The position numbers were made by a program, and so were the translations under genes. A DNA stretch of 10,686 nucleotides from the NCBI GenBank assembly GCA_036651575.1, contig JAVVXN010000047.1, positions 1 to 10,686 on the forward strand, in the 5' to 3' direction. Of the stretch, positions 1 through 5,782 are shown one piece after another (position 1 is the stretch's first letter; every line of letters starts with the position of its first letter). This stretch comes from JAVWGW01 sp036651575 (GTDB taxonomy: Bacteria > Actinomycetota > Coriobacteriia > Coriobacteriales > Eggerthellaceae). Below the pieces are notes generated by a model, which saw only the letters and a program-made list of their open reading frames with translations, ran no database searches and was not told the DNA's origin.

Positions 1-102
1 TTATCAGTCCCTTCGGTAGACGACTTGTTGTTTGATGGGATTATTATAAAGCTTTGAGATCGACAGCCGAAGTGTTTTTGAAGGGACCTATAGATAGGCA
101 AT

Positions 103-148
103 GCACAACCAAGCAACGATCACCGGGGCGGTCGTTGCTTGGTTGTGC
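103..148. repeat. Perfect 17-bp inverted repeat (strong hairpin)
   Basis: The arms at 103-119 (GCACAACCAAGCAACGA) and 132-148 are exact reverse complements around a 12-base loop. The hairpin lies past the 3' end of the minus-strand flavoprotein gene. Neither side has a clean T run, so it is not a textbook intrinsic terminator, although a terminator or mRNA-end stabiliser is the simplest role. Its last four bases (145-148) are shared with the next hairpin. Confidence 0.6.
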
Positions 149-176
149 GAAACGAGAGGGAGGGTTCGTTTCGCAC
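145..176. repeat. Perfect 11-bp inverted repeat overlapping the previous hairpin
   Basis: The arms at 145-155 (GTGCGAAACGA) and 166-176 (TCGTTTCGCAC) match exactly around a 10-base purine-rich loop. A minus-strand transcript leaving the flavoprotein gene meets this hairpin about 28 bases after the stop codon, which fits a terminator without a proper T tract. It shares GTGC (145-148) with the 103-148 hairpin, so both cannot form completely in the same molecule. Confidence 0.55.
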
Positions 177-204
177 CTTAACTTGTTCGAGAGTGAAGGT
201 GATA

Positions 205-1881
205 TTATTCGACGCCTGCAATCATACGACCGACGAGATACCCTTGGGTAAGTGCGCGACCATGCGAGTTGCCGGGAACATTGATAGGGTAATCAACCGC
301 ATAGATATCTCCCGAGACGTTACCGATGGCATAGAGACCCTTTACGGCGGATCCTTCAGCGCCAAGGCATTCAAGTGCGGGATTTATCTTTACGCCACCA
401 ACAACTGTCAATACGACGGCACCAACCTTTGATGCATAATAGGGTGGCTTGTCGATAGGATAGAGAAATGCTTTGCTCTTATGAAAATCTTCGTCATAGC
501 CCTTTGCGCATAATTCGTTATAGTGCGCCACTGTTTTTTTGAGCGTGTCGGCCGGCATGTTGATTTTTTTTGCTAATTCATCAAGCGTGTCTGCCTTGAA
601 ATAGACGCTGTCTATGTATTTATCAATGGATTCCGCATAATAATCTACCGTAGTTTGATACGTGGAGTCCTTTTTTTCGCGGAACATATCCCAGAACATG
701 CCGCCGCCAGAAGGAAGACTTGCGAGCAGATCTTCAGGCCACGATGCGTCGAAGATGCTGTAGGCGCAGTCGTCAGCCGTGTTTTGCATAATCTGCAGTG
801 ATCGTGCTTGTACCCAGGTTCCCTCATTAAAGAAGCGTTTGCCCTTTTCGTCGACGTAGAGGAAAGGTCCCTGTAGCTGGTTTGAGAACGGGTCGGAATA
901 TCGCTGCGGATGAAGCATGGGAGGGAAAGGTGCCTCTTGCATTTCGGCACCCGCCCAGAGGGCCATTTTGTGGCCATCTCCTGAGTTTGCGCCAGCAGGC
1001 ATGTAGATATTGGGGATAGTGTTAGCGACGGGGCAATAGTATTCGCAGAGTTCTTTACTGCCGCCAATATCACCGGTTGCCAATACGATGCCTTTGGATG
1101 CTAGGATTTTCTTGTACTCTTTGCCAACTTTCACGATTGCGCCCACTACGGCACCTGCTTCGTTGGTTATAAGCTGTTCCGCACCGGTATTGAAGAGGTA
1201 CTCAACTCCCGCTTTTTTCCCTTCAAGGTACATGAGCTCAACAGCGACAAAGGGCACTTCGGTGCGGGTGATGTCATCTCCTCCGTTAATGATAAGATAT
1301 CCAGGCTCATCGGGGAGCAAAGGGTTGCGTGAGTACCCATCCCACAAACCGATATGGCAGTTGTGTGCTTTGGCGATATTGACAAGCCAGTTGCCTGCCT
1401 CGCCCGAGCGGTTGATGAACTCTGCAATTAGAGCTTCGTTCGGCCGATTTCCGCATGTTTGCATCCAGCGGAACTGAGCATCTTCGACGCTTTTTACCGT
1501 GCCATCTTCAAATGTTTGGGCAAAATCGCAGTTTACCGTTCCGGCACCTGCCCCACGCTGAGAGAATTCTGGTTCCTTTTCAGCAACAATGACCTTTACG
1601 CCATTTTCGGCGGCAGAAAACGCTGCCGACAAACCAGCAAATCCAGCACCAATAACCAGCATTTCTGTTTCTATAGTTTCTTTGATGGAGGAATCCGCAA
1701 TTGCATCTGGTTTCGTCATCCATGATGGTTTGCCAGCGGCTCCCTTTTCCGCATCATTTCCCTTAGTTGCTGGGGGTGTCGAGCTGGGGGCGCATCCGGC
1801 AAGCGCAACGCCGCCAAGCAAACCGACTGCGCTGAGAGCTGATCCTCCGATGAAACTACGGCGAGATATTCCGTTTTTCAT
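205..1881 (-). CDS. Tat-exported lipoprotein FAD-dependent reductase (fumarate reductase flavoprotein superfamily, substrate unknown)
   Basis: The 558-residue product starts with a twin-arginine signal (RRSF at 7-10), a hydrophobic stretch and a lipobox LAGC with Cys30, so it is predicted to be an exported lipoprotein. An FAD-binding dinucleotide fold follows (GAGFAG, 78-83), and the C-terminus carries GNSHGRALTQG (537-547), which closes the FAD site in this family. The fold is that of fumarate/urocanate reductase-type flavoproteins, which reduce C=C bonds in anaerobic respiration. By eye against Shewanella flavocytochrome c3, one substrate His seems kept (His324 in LHPQR). The proton-donor Arg position reads Val357, though Arg360 is close. 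The second His and the C-terminal Arg (ANRLGGN) are replaced by VLTVVGGV and YPINVPGN. It is therefore unlikely to reduce fumarate; the substrate is unknown. There is no CXXCH haem motif and no cytochrome partner in view, so its electron donor is encoded elsewhere. The start at 1881 is chosen for its AAGGAGG site and complete Tat signal; the frame opens 15 codons earlier. The neighbouring divergent LysR is its likely regulator. Confidence 0.9.
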   Translation of the reverse strand: MKNGISRRSFIGGSALSAVGLLGGVALAGCAPSSTPPATKGNDAEKGAAGKPSWMTKPDAIADSSIKETIETEMLVIGAGFAGLSAAFSAAENGVKVIVAEKEPEFSQRGAGAGTVNCDFAQTFEDGTVKSVEDAQFRWMQTCGNRPNEALIAEFINRSGEAGNWLVNIAKAHNCHIGLWDGYSRNPLLPDEPGYLIINGGDDITRTEVPFVAVELMYLEGKKAGVEYLFNTGAEQLITNEAGAVVGAIVKVGKEYKKILASKGIVLATGDIGGSKELCEYYCPVANTIPNIYMPAGANSGDGHKMALWAGAEMQEAPFPPMLHPQRYSDPFSNQLQGPFLYVDEKGKRFFNEGTWVQARSLQIMQNTADDCAYSIFDASWPEDLLASLPSGGGMFWDMFREKKDSTYQTTVDYYAESIDKYIDSVYFKADTLDELAKKINMPADTLKKTVAHYNELCAKGYDEDFHKSKAFLYPIDKPPYYASKVGAVVLTVVGGVKINPALECLGAEGSAVKGLYAIGNVSGDIYAVDYPINVPGNSHGRALTQGYLVGRMIAGVE

Positions 1882-1886
1882 ACCAA

Positions 1887-1893
1887 CCTCCTT
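1887..1893 (-). promoter_or_regulatory. Ribosome binding site of the flavoprotein gene
   Basis: AAGGAGG on the minus strand lies five bases before the ATG at 1881. It settles the start at MKNGISRRSF rather than at the in-frame ATG 15 codons upstream. Confidence 0.85.
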
Positions 1894-1930
1894 GTTTATT
1901 CCCTTCCCTGTGCGGTAAGGCCGCATCTCA

Positions 1931-1936
1931 ATAGTA
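1931..1936 (-). promoter_or_regulatory. Candidate -10 box for the flavoprotein gene
   Basis: TACTAT on the minus strand differs from TATAAT at two positions. The hexamer 17 bases upstream (TTCCGA) is a poor -35. A reasonable -10 with a poor -35 is typical of promoters that need an activator, which suits the palindrome at 1964-1975 and the divergent LysR gene. Prediction by eye only. Confidence 0.4.
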
Positions 1937-1963
1937 TTCCTCGATTCCCTTCTTCGGAAAGCA

Positions 1964-1975
1964 ACAAACGTTTGT
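1964..1975. promoter_or_regulatory. Perfect 12-bp palindrome, candidate LysR operator
   Basis: ACAAACGTTTGT equals its own reverse complement. It lies between the divergent flavoprotein and LysR genes. Relative to the predicted minus-strand -10 at 1931-1936, its centre falls near -45, a usual place for an activator. The LysR promoter starts about 30 bases to its right. That this LysR binds here is inference. Confidence 0.5.
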
Positions 1976-2006
1976 AGATTTGCAAGAGAATGGAGATAGG
2001 AAAGGA

Positions 2007-2035
2007 TTGTTAAATATGCGGCTGTTCGGTAGTAT
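2007..2035 (+). promoter_or_regulatory. Candidate promoter of the LysR gene
   Basis: TTGTTA (2007-2012) and TAGTAT (2030-2035) are separated by exactly 17 bases; each matches four of six consensus positions. Transcription would start near 2042, leaving a leader of about 80 bases before the LysR start. Confidence 0.45.
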
Positions 2036-2124
2036 TGATAGATGGGTAGTTATAGCTAGCATGGGTGGGAATTTCCTTGTGATTGCTAGGAATCATGGAT
2101 GTCGATCTGGGGGAGAGGGCGATC

Positions 2125-3009
2125 ATGGATTCCAAAATTTTTAAATATTTTATTGCTTTAGAGGAAAATCATAATTTTTCTCGGGCGGCTCAGTCGTTGT
2201 ATTTATCGCCGCAGGGGCTTAACAGCGCCATACGACGCCTTGAAGGCGAAATAGGATTTCCTCTGTTCGATGTGCAAAATGGGTCAGTTCTTTTGACTGA
2301 TTATGGGAAAGTTTTTTCAACTTACGCTCATTTTTTTGATGACGCGCTTGAGAAAATGCGCAGCGAGCTGAATGCTTTAGCTGATCACAAGGCTAATAAT
2401 ATTCATATTGGGTGTGCAACAGGGGTTCTTGGTTATTTTGGCGAGGAAAATCTGCTTGACTTTAATAGAGTGAGCAAAAACGCCCGGATAGTTCTTATTG
2501 AGGAAGTGCCTGATTACCTTTGCGAACAACACCTGGTAGAAATGAAATACGATTTTGCGCTTATCCCTAACCCCCTTGTTTCTCCGGTGCTTGCCGGTAT
2601 TTCTCTCTGCGAAGATTATCAATTCGTGTGGGTAAATAAAAAAAATAAGCTTGCGCAAAAAAAGGAACTTGACTTAGCTGATCTCGCAAATGAAAAAGTC
2701 ATAACCATGGATCAATCCTACAAAAATACCTTTGCTCTTCAGCAGCTGAGCGAAGAGCGCGGTGTTGACTTGCAGCTAAACTATTCAGGCGAAATGATGC
2801 GTATCTATGAATTTGCCCGCAGAAACGAAGGTGTGGGCATCACCTGTCGCAATCACGGAGCAAATATGGAGTCAGCCGTGGTCGCCTGTCTTCCTCTCCG
2901 CTGTCTTCCTTGGGGATTCTCGCTTTGCTATCATCAGAGTCGCTTGCTTTCTGCTGCAGATTTAGAGTTTCTCGACTATATGCGCACTTTTAGACGCATA
3001 TACGATTAG
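2125..3009 (+). CDS. LysR-family transcriptional regulator
   Basis: The 294-residue product has normal LysR length. Residues 1 to about 65 form the winged helix-turn-helix: an FSRAAQSLYLSPQGLNSAI core followed by RRLEGEIGFPLF. The recognition helix has 'PQG' where many LysR proteins have 'SQ-x-ALS'. The remainder is the periplasmic-binding-protein-like effector domain, whose ligand cannot be read from sequence. The start at 2125 follows a GGGAGAGGG purine run and gives the typical short LysR N-terminus. An ATG at 2095, after TAGGAA, is a real alternative adding ten residues; one at 2083 is less likely. The gene is divergent from the Tat-exported flavoprotein, so it probably controls that gene and itself. 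It is AT-richer (43% and 47% GC in two hand-counted lines) than the dehydrogenase operon. Confidence 0.92.
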   Translation: MDSKIFKYFIALEENHNFSRAAQSLYLSPQGLNSAIRRLEGEIGFPLFDVQNGSVLLTDYGKVFSTYAHFFDDALEKMRSELNALADHKANNIHIGCATGVLGYFGEENLLDFNRVSKNARIVLIEEVPDYLCEQHLVEMKYDFALIPNPLVSPVLAGISLCEDYQFVWVNKKNKLAQKKELDLADLANEKVITMDQSYKNTFALQQLSEERGVDLQLNYSGEMMRIYEFARRNEGVGITCRNHGANMESAVVACLPLRCLPWGFSLCYHQSRLLSAADLEFLDYMRTFRRIYD

Positions 3010-3010
3010 T

Positions 3011-3044
3011 GCAAACACGAGTCTAGGGGCAGAGTCGTGTTTGC
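3011..3044 (+). terminator. Hairpin just after the LysR stop codon
   Basis: The 10-bp perfect arms GCAAACACGA (3011-3020) and TCGTGTTTGC (3035-3044) enclose a 14-base loop and start one base after the stop. No T run follows, so it may act with the second hairpin at 3079-3110 or simply protect the mRNA end. Confidence 0.45.
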
Positions 3045-3078
3045 GGAGTGAACCTTAATCTGCGGCAGAAAGATATTA

Positions 3079-3110
3079 GCCCCGTGGACATCTCATGATA
3101 TCGACGGGGC
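3079..3110. terminator. Probable bidirectional terminator between LysR and ettA
   Basis: The arms GCCCCGT (3079-3085) and ACGGGGC (3104-3110) form a GC-rich 7-bp stem. On the plus strand a T-rich stretch (3113-3121) follows; on the minus strand the arm is followed by TAATATCTTTCT. It sits between two convergent genes and about ten bases past the ettA stop, so it can serve both. Confidence 0.65.
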
Positions 3111-3119
3111 CGTATTTAT

Positions 3120-4799
3120 TTAATTGCGGGTAAGTTTTCGATGAAGACGGTGTGGCTTTGCCGCTTCAGGCCCAAGACGCTCGAGGCGGTTTTCCTGGTA
3201 GGCTTCGAAGTTGCCCTCAAACCAGTGCCAGTTGCCGGGGTCTTCATCGGTTCCTTCCCATGCCAGCATGTGCGTGGCAATGCGGTCGAGGAACCAGCGG
3301 TCATGGCTGACAATGACGGCGCAGCCCGAAAAGGAAAGCAGCGCCTCTTCGAGGCATCCCAGTGTTTCGACATCGAGGTCGTTGGTGGGCTCGTCAAGCA
3401 AAAGCAGGTTACCGCCCTGCTTGAGCGTCAGCGCCAAATTAAGGCGATTGCGTTCCCCGCCGGAAAGGACGCCGGAGGGTTTTTGCTGATCGGAGCCTTT
3501 AAAGCCGAAGCTTGCTACATAGGCACGGCTCGGAATTTCCGTTTCGCCTACCCGCATATAGTCGTTACCGTCGGAGACGACTTCCCAGAGGTTTTTGTCG
3601 GGGTCGATACCTTCGCGATTTTGGTCGACGTAGGAAATCTTGACGGTTTCGCCAACCTGTAAGCTACCGCCGGTGAGTGGTTCTGTTCCCATGATGGCCT
3701 TGAACAGCGTACTCTTGCCAACGCCGTTGGGTCCGATCACGCCGACGATGCCGTTGCGCGGCAGGGTGAACGAGAGGTCATTGATCAGCACGCGATCGCC
3801 AAATTCCTTATGGATGTGTTCGGCTACGATCACCTTTGACCCCAGGCGTGGAGCGACCGGAATCTGGATTTCGGTGAAGTCGAGTTTTTTCGATGCCAAA
3901 GCTTCTGATTCCATTTGCTCGTAGCGCTCGAGGCGAGCTTTGCTTTTTGCCTGGCGCGCTTTAGGAGAGCTGCGCACCCATTCGAGTTCTGACTTCATGC
4001 GTTTTGCCAACTTTGCATCACGTTGGCCCTGAGCGCTCAGGCGTTCTGCCTTCGTTTCCAGGTAAGTCGAATAGTTGCCCTTGTAGGGGTAGAGGTGACC
4101 GCGGTCGACTTCACAAATCCACTCGGCTACGTTGTCGAGGAAGTAGCGGTCATGCGTGACGGCCAGTACGGCGCCGGGGTAGTTGTGTAAAAATTGTTCA
4201 AGCCACAGAACCGATTCCGCATCGAGGTGATTGGTGGGTTCGTCGAGCAGCAGCAGATCGGGAGCTTCCAGCAAAAGGCGACAGAGTGCCACGCGACGAC
4301 GTTCGCCGCCGGAAAGCTGCGAAACGATAGCGTCGGGATCGGGACACTGCATCGCATCCATCGCCAGAGAAAACTGGCTGTCGAGATCCCATGCGTCCGC
4401 TGCGTCGATTTCGGTTTGCAGCTGACCCATTTCTTCCATGAGCGCCTCGAAGTCAGCGTCGGGAGAGGTCATTTCTTCGCCGATTTCGTTGAAACGGTCG
4501 AGTTTGGTGATGATGTCGCCAAAGGCCTGTTTAACGTTGTCGAGTACGGTTTTCTCTTCGTCAAGGGGCGGCTCTTGCTGGAGAATGCCGACGGTATAGC
4601 CGGGAGAGAGGTGTGCCTCGCCGCCGGATACGTCTTCGAGACCGGCCATGATTTTGAGCAAGGTTGATTTTCCCATACCATTGGGGCCGACGACGCCGAT
4701 TTTGGCGCCAGGATAGAAGCTGAGCGAAACGTCGTCGAGGATGACCTTGTCACCGTGAGCCTTGCGCGCCGCATACATTTGATAAATGAATTCTGCCAT
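3120..4799 (-). CDS. ettA: Energy-dependent translational throttle protein EttA (ABC-F ATPase)
   Basis: The 559-residue product matches EttA (E. coli, 555 residues) along its whole length, beginning MAEFIYQM and continuing through LSFYPGAKIGVVGPNG. There are two ABC ATPase domains: Walker A GPNGMGKS (38-45) and GPNGVGKS (356-363), signatures LSGGE (162-166 and 445-449), and Walker B regions ending LLLLDEPTN. An acidic insert at about 95-145 corresponds to the EttA arm. The basic linker with RSSPKARQAKSKARLERYEQ is the P-site-tRNA-interaction motif. It has no membrane segment; known EttA binds the ribosomal E site and gates entry into the elongation cycle according to ATP/ADP level. The start at 4799 is set by AAGGA six bases upstream and by match to EttA; the frame stays open for 39 further codons without family similarity. 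It appears monocistronic. The LLLLDEPTNDLDVE stretch and C-terminal 'FEGNFEAYQENR' are strongly EttA-like. Confidence 0.96.
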   Translation of the reverse strand: MAEFIYQMYAARKAHGDKVILDDVSLSFYPGAKIGVVGPNGMGKSTLLKIMAGLEDVSGGEAHLSPGYTVGILQQEPPLDEEKTVLDNVKQAFGDIITKLDRFNEIGEEMTSPDADFEALMEEMGQLQTEIDAADAWDLDSQFSLAMDAMQCPDPDAIVSQLSGGERRRVALCRLLLEAPDLLLLDEPTNHLDAESVLWLEQFLHNYPGAVLAVTHDRYFLDNVAEWICEVDRGHLYPYKGNYSTYLETKAERLSAQGQRDAKLAKRMKSELEWVRSSPKARQAKSKARLERYEQMESEALASKKLDFTEIQIPVAPRLGSKVIVAEHIHKEFGDRVLINDLSFTLPRNGIVGVIGPNGVGKSTLFKAIMGTEPLTGGSLQVGETVKISYVDQNREGIDPDKNLWEVVSDGNDYMRVGETEIPSRAYVASFGFKGSDQQKPSGVLSGGERNRLNLALTLKQGGNLLLLDEPTNDLDVETLGCLEEALLSFSGCAVIVSHDRWFLDRIATHMLAWEGTDEDPGNWHWFEGNFEAYQENRLERLGPEAAKPHRLHRKLTRN

Positions 4800-4805
4800 A
4801 TAAAG

Positions 4806-4810
4806 TCCTT
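4806..4810 (-). promoter_or_regulatory. Ribosome binding site of ettA
   Basis: AAGGA on the minus strand, six bases before the ATG at 4799, decides the start against in-frame upstream ATG codons such as the one encoding MDASLITPEG. Confidence 0.75.
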
Positions 4811-4960
4811 CTGGGGTTATTAACGAAGCGTCCATTGTCGCATGTCTGTGTGTTGTTTGCGAGAGGGGTTTTGTTTCGCGTTTTCGACCGCCTGGATGGC
4901 TGCCGAAATGAGGCAAGGGATTTAGTCGAGATTACAAGAGCGCGCAAAAGCCAGGGCAAA

Positions 4961-5001
4961 ACGAAGGCGCCCGCCACACATCGTGTCGCGGGCGCCTTCG
5001 T
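4961..5001 (-). terminator. Intrinsic terminator of the small membrane protein gene
   Basis: The 14-bp perfect stem (ACGAAGGCGCCCGC at 4961-4974 with its complement at 4988-5001) can be extended by ACAC/GTGT (4976-4979 with 4983-4986) in the loop. Read on the minus strand it ends in TTTT (complement of 4958-4961). It begins about 25 bases after the stop of the membrane protein gene and separates that gene from ettA. Confidence 0.8.
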
Positions 5002-5025
5002 TTCCGAAAAGTTGTTGAGTGTTGC

Positions 5026-5466
5026 CTAGAGGTTGTTCTCTTTTTTAATCTGAGAAGCGAAGTAGAGGCCTAGGCCGGGGAGGGCAAGGCTGATCAAGCC
5101 GCTGATAATGCTGGCGGCATCGAGTGGGCCGCTCGTTAGGGTGCTGATCAGTCCGAGTGCCGCGACTACGACGCCAATGATGGCCAAAACGAAGAATACC
5201 CCAATCTTTTTGGGGTTCTTGGCGCCACGTAGGCCAAAGAGACCAATAATCAGATCGACGATTCCGCTGACCAAAAGAATGATTCCGCCCGCTAGCGTCA
5301 GGCCGACGGCCATGGCATCTTCATCGCTTGCGGTATCGATAATGCTGGCCCCCACAACACTGCCTCCTGCAAACAGGAGCAATCCAGCGAGAATAGAGAG
5401 AATAGAGAACACGATGAGAATAATTGAGAGAATCCTCAACCATTTTTGAGCACTACTTCGTTCCAT
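5026..5466 (-). CDS. Small four-helix membrane protein, unknown function
   Basis: I do not recognise a named family. The 146-residue product has four hydrophobic stretches at about residues 11-33, 52-76, 86-108 and 118-138, with basic residues in the loop after helix 2 (RGAKNPKK) and in the tail (QIKKENN). By the positive-inside rule this suggests both termini are cytoplasmic. Helices 1 and 2 are rich in small and branched residues (Gly, Ala, Ile, Val). There is no catalytic motif, cysteine or signal peptidase site. The start at 5466 follows a perfect AGGAGG (5474-5479) at seven-base spacing, and a consensus -10 lies upstream, so this is an expressed gene. It has its own promoter and terminator, so it is not tied to ettA or the formate dehydrogenase operon. 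It may belong to one of the DUF families of actinobacterial four-helix proteins, which I cannot confirm without a search. Confidence 0.85.
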   Translation of the reverse strand: MERSSAQKWLRILSIILIVFSILSILAGLLLFAGGSVVGASIIDTASDEDAMAVGLTLAGGIILLVSGIVDLIIGLFGLRGAKNPKKIGVFFVLAIIGVVVAALGLISTLTSGPLDAASIISGLISLALPGLGLYFASQIKKENNL

Positions 5467-5517
5467 GGCAATACCTCCTAAGTTGTAAATCTGATGATTT
5501 TATTATGCAGAAAAAAA

Positions 5518-5548
5518 ATTATAACGCAAGCGGATGACGATTTTGCAA
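5518..5548 (-). promoter_or_regulatory. Promoter of the small membrane protein gene
   Basis: On the minus strand there is a perfect TATAAT (5518-5523), with TTGCAA (5543-5548) as a possible -35 at 19-base spacing, slightly long. A run of eight T follows the -10 in the direction of transcription (5511-5518 on the plus strand reads A). The leader would be about 45 bases. Confidence 0.6.
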
Positions 5549-5782
5549 GGCATTTGGCGTAAATATCGGTCTTGGGCGGTGGGCGGACGGGGAGGGCTGT
5601 TTATTGTGGACCCCGAATAATTTTTGACGAAAAGGCGATTGCGGGCAACTGCTACCTTCTTTTTGCTCGGCGTGCGCTCGTCACCTCCCGTCTATGGATG
5701 CTCACTGTTTTTCCACTTCTTTTCGCTGCTTTCAAGGGATAATGGAGAACAGGTGAGAAAGGACTGCGGTCCTGTGTGATAA
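5549..5782. other. Non-coding region upstream of the formate dehydrogenase operon
   Basis: No gene is supported here. It must hold the promoter of the plus-strand operon, but I see no convincing -35/-10 pair: TTGACG (5624-5629) has no good -10 at 17 bases, and GATAAT (5738-5743) has no good -35. Near the gene start there is AGGTGAGAAAGGA (5751-5763) followed by a small hairpin AGGAC-TGCG-GTCCT (5760-5773). Confidence 0.5.

Noticed and set aside
1..57. Possible C-terminal tail of a plus-strand gene entering from the left (18 codons to TGA at 55-57)
   Set aside because: Too short to recognise, and an open stretch of this length is expected by chance; it may be real but cannot be supported here.
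205..1881. Naming the flavoprotein fumarate reductase (frdA)
   Set aside because: It is exported as a lipoprotein, lacks FrdB/FrdC neighbours and lacks most of the fumarate-binding residues by eye.
3141..3662. 173-codon plus-strand open frame inside ettA
   Set aside because: It is antisense to conserved ATPase motifs and shows no domain or credible start signal.
4800..4916. 39-residue extension of EttA to 4916
   Set aside because: EttA homologues begin with MA-x-F; the AAGGA at 4806-4810 fits 4799 and the extension shows no similarity.
5698..5742. 14-codon leader-like reading frame (ATG at 5698) before the FDH operon
   Set aside because: No ribosome site and no coupled hairpin series that would suggest attenuation.
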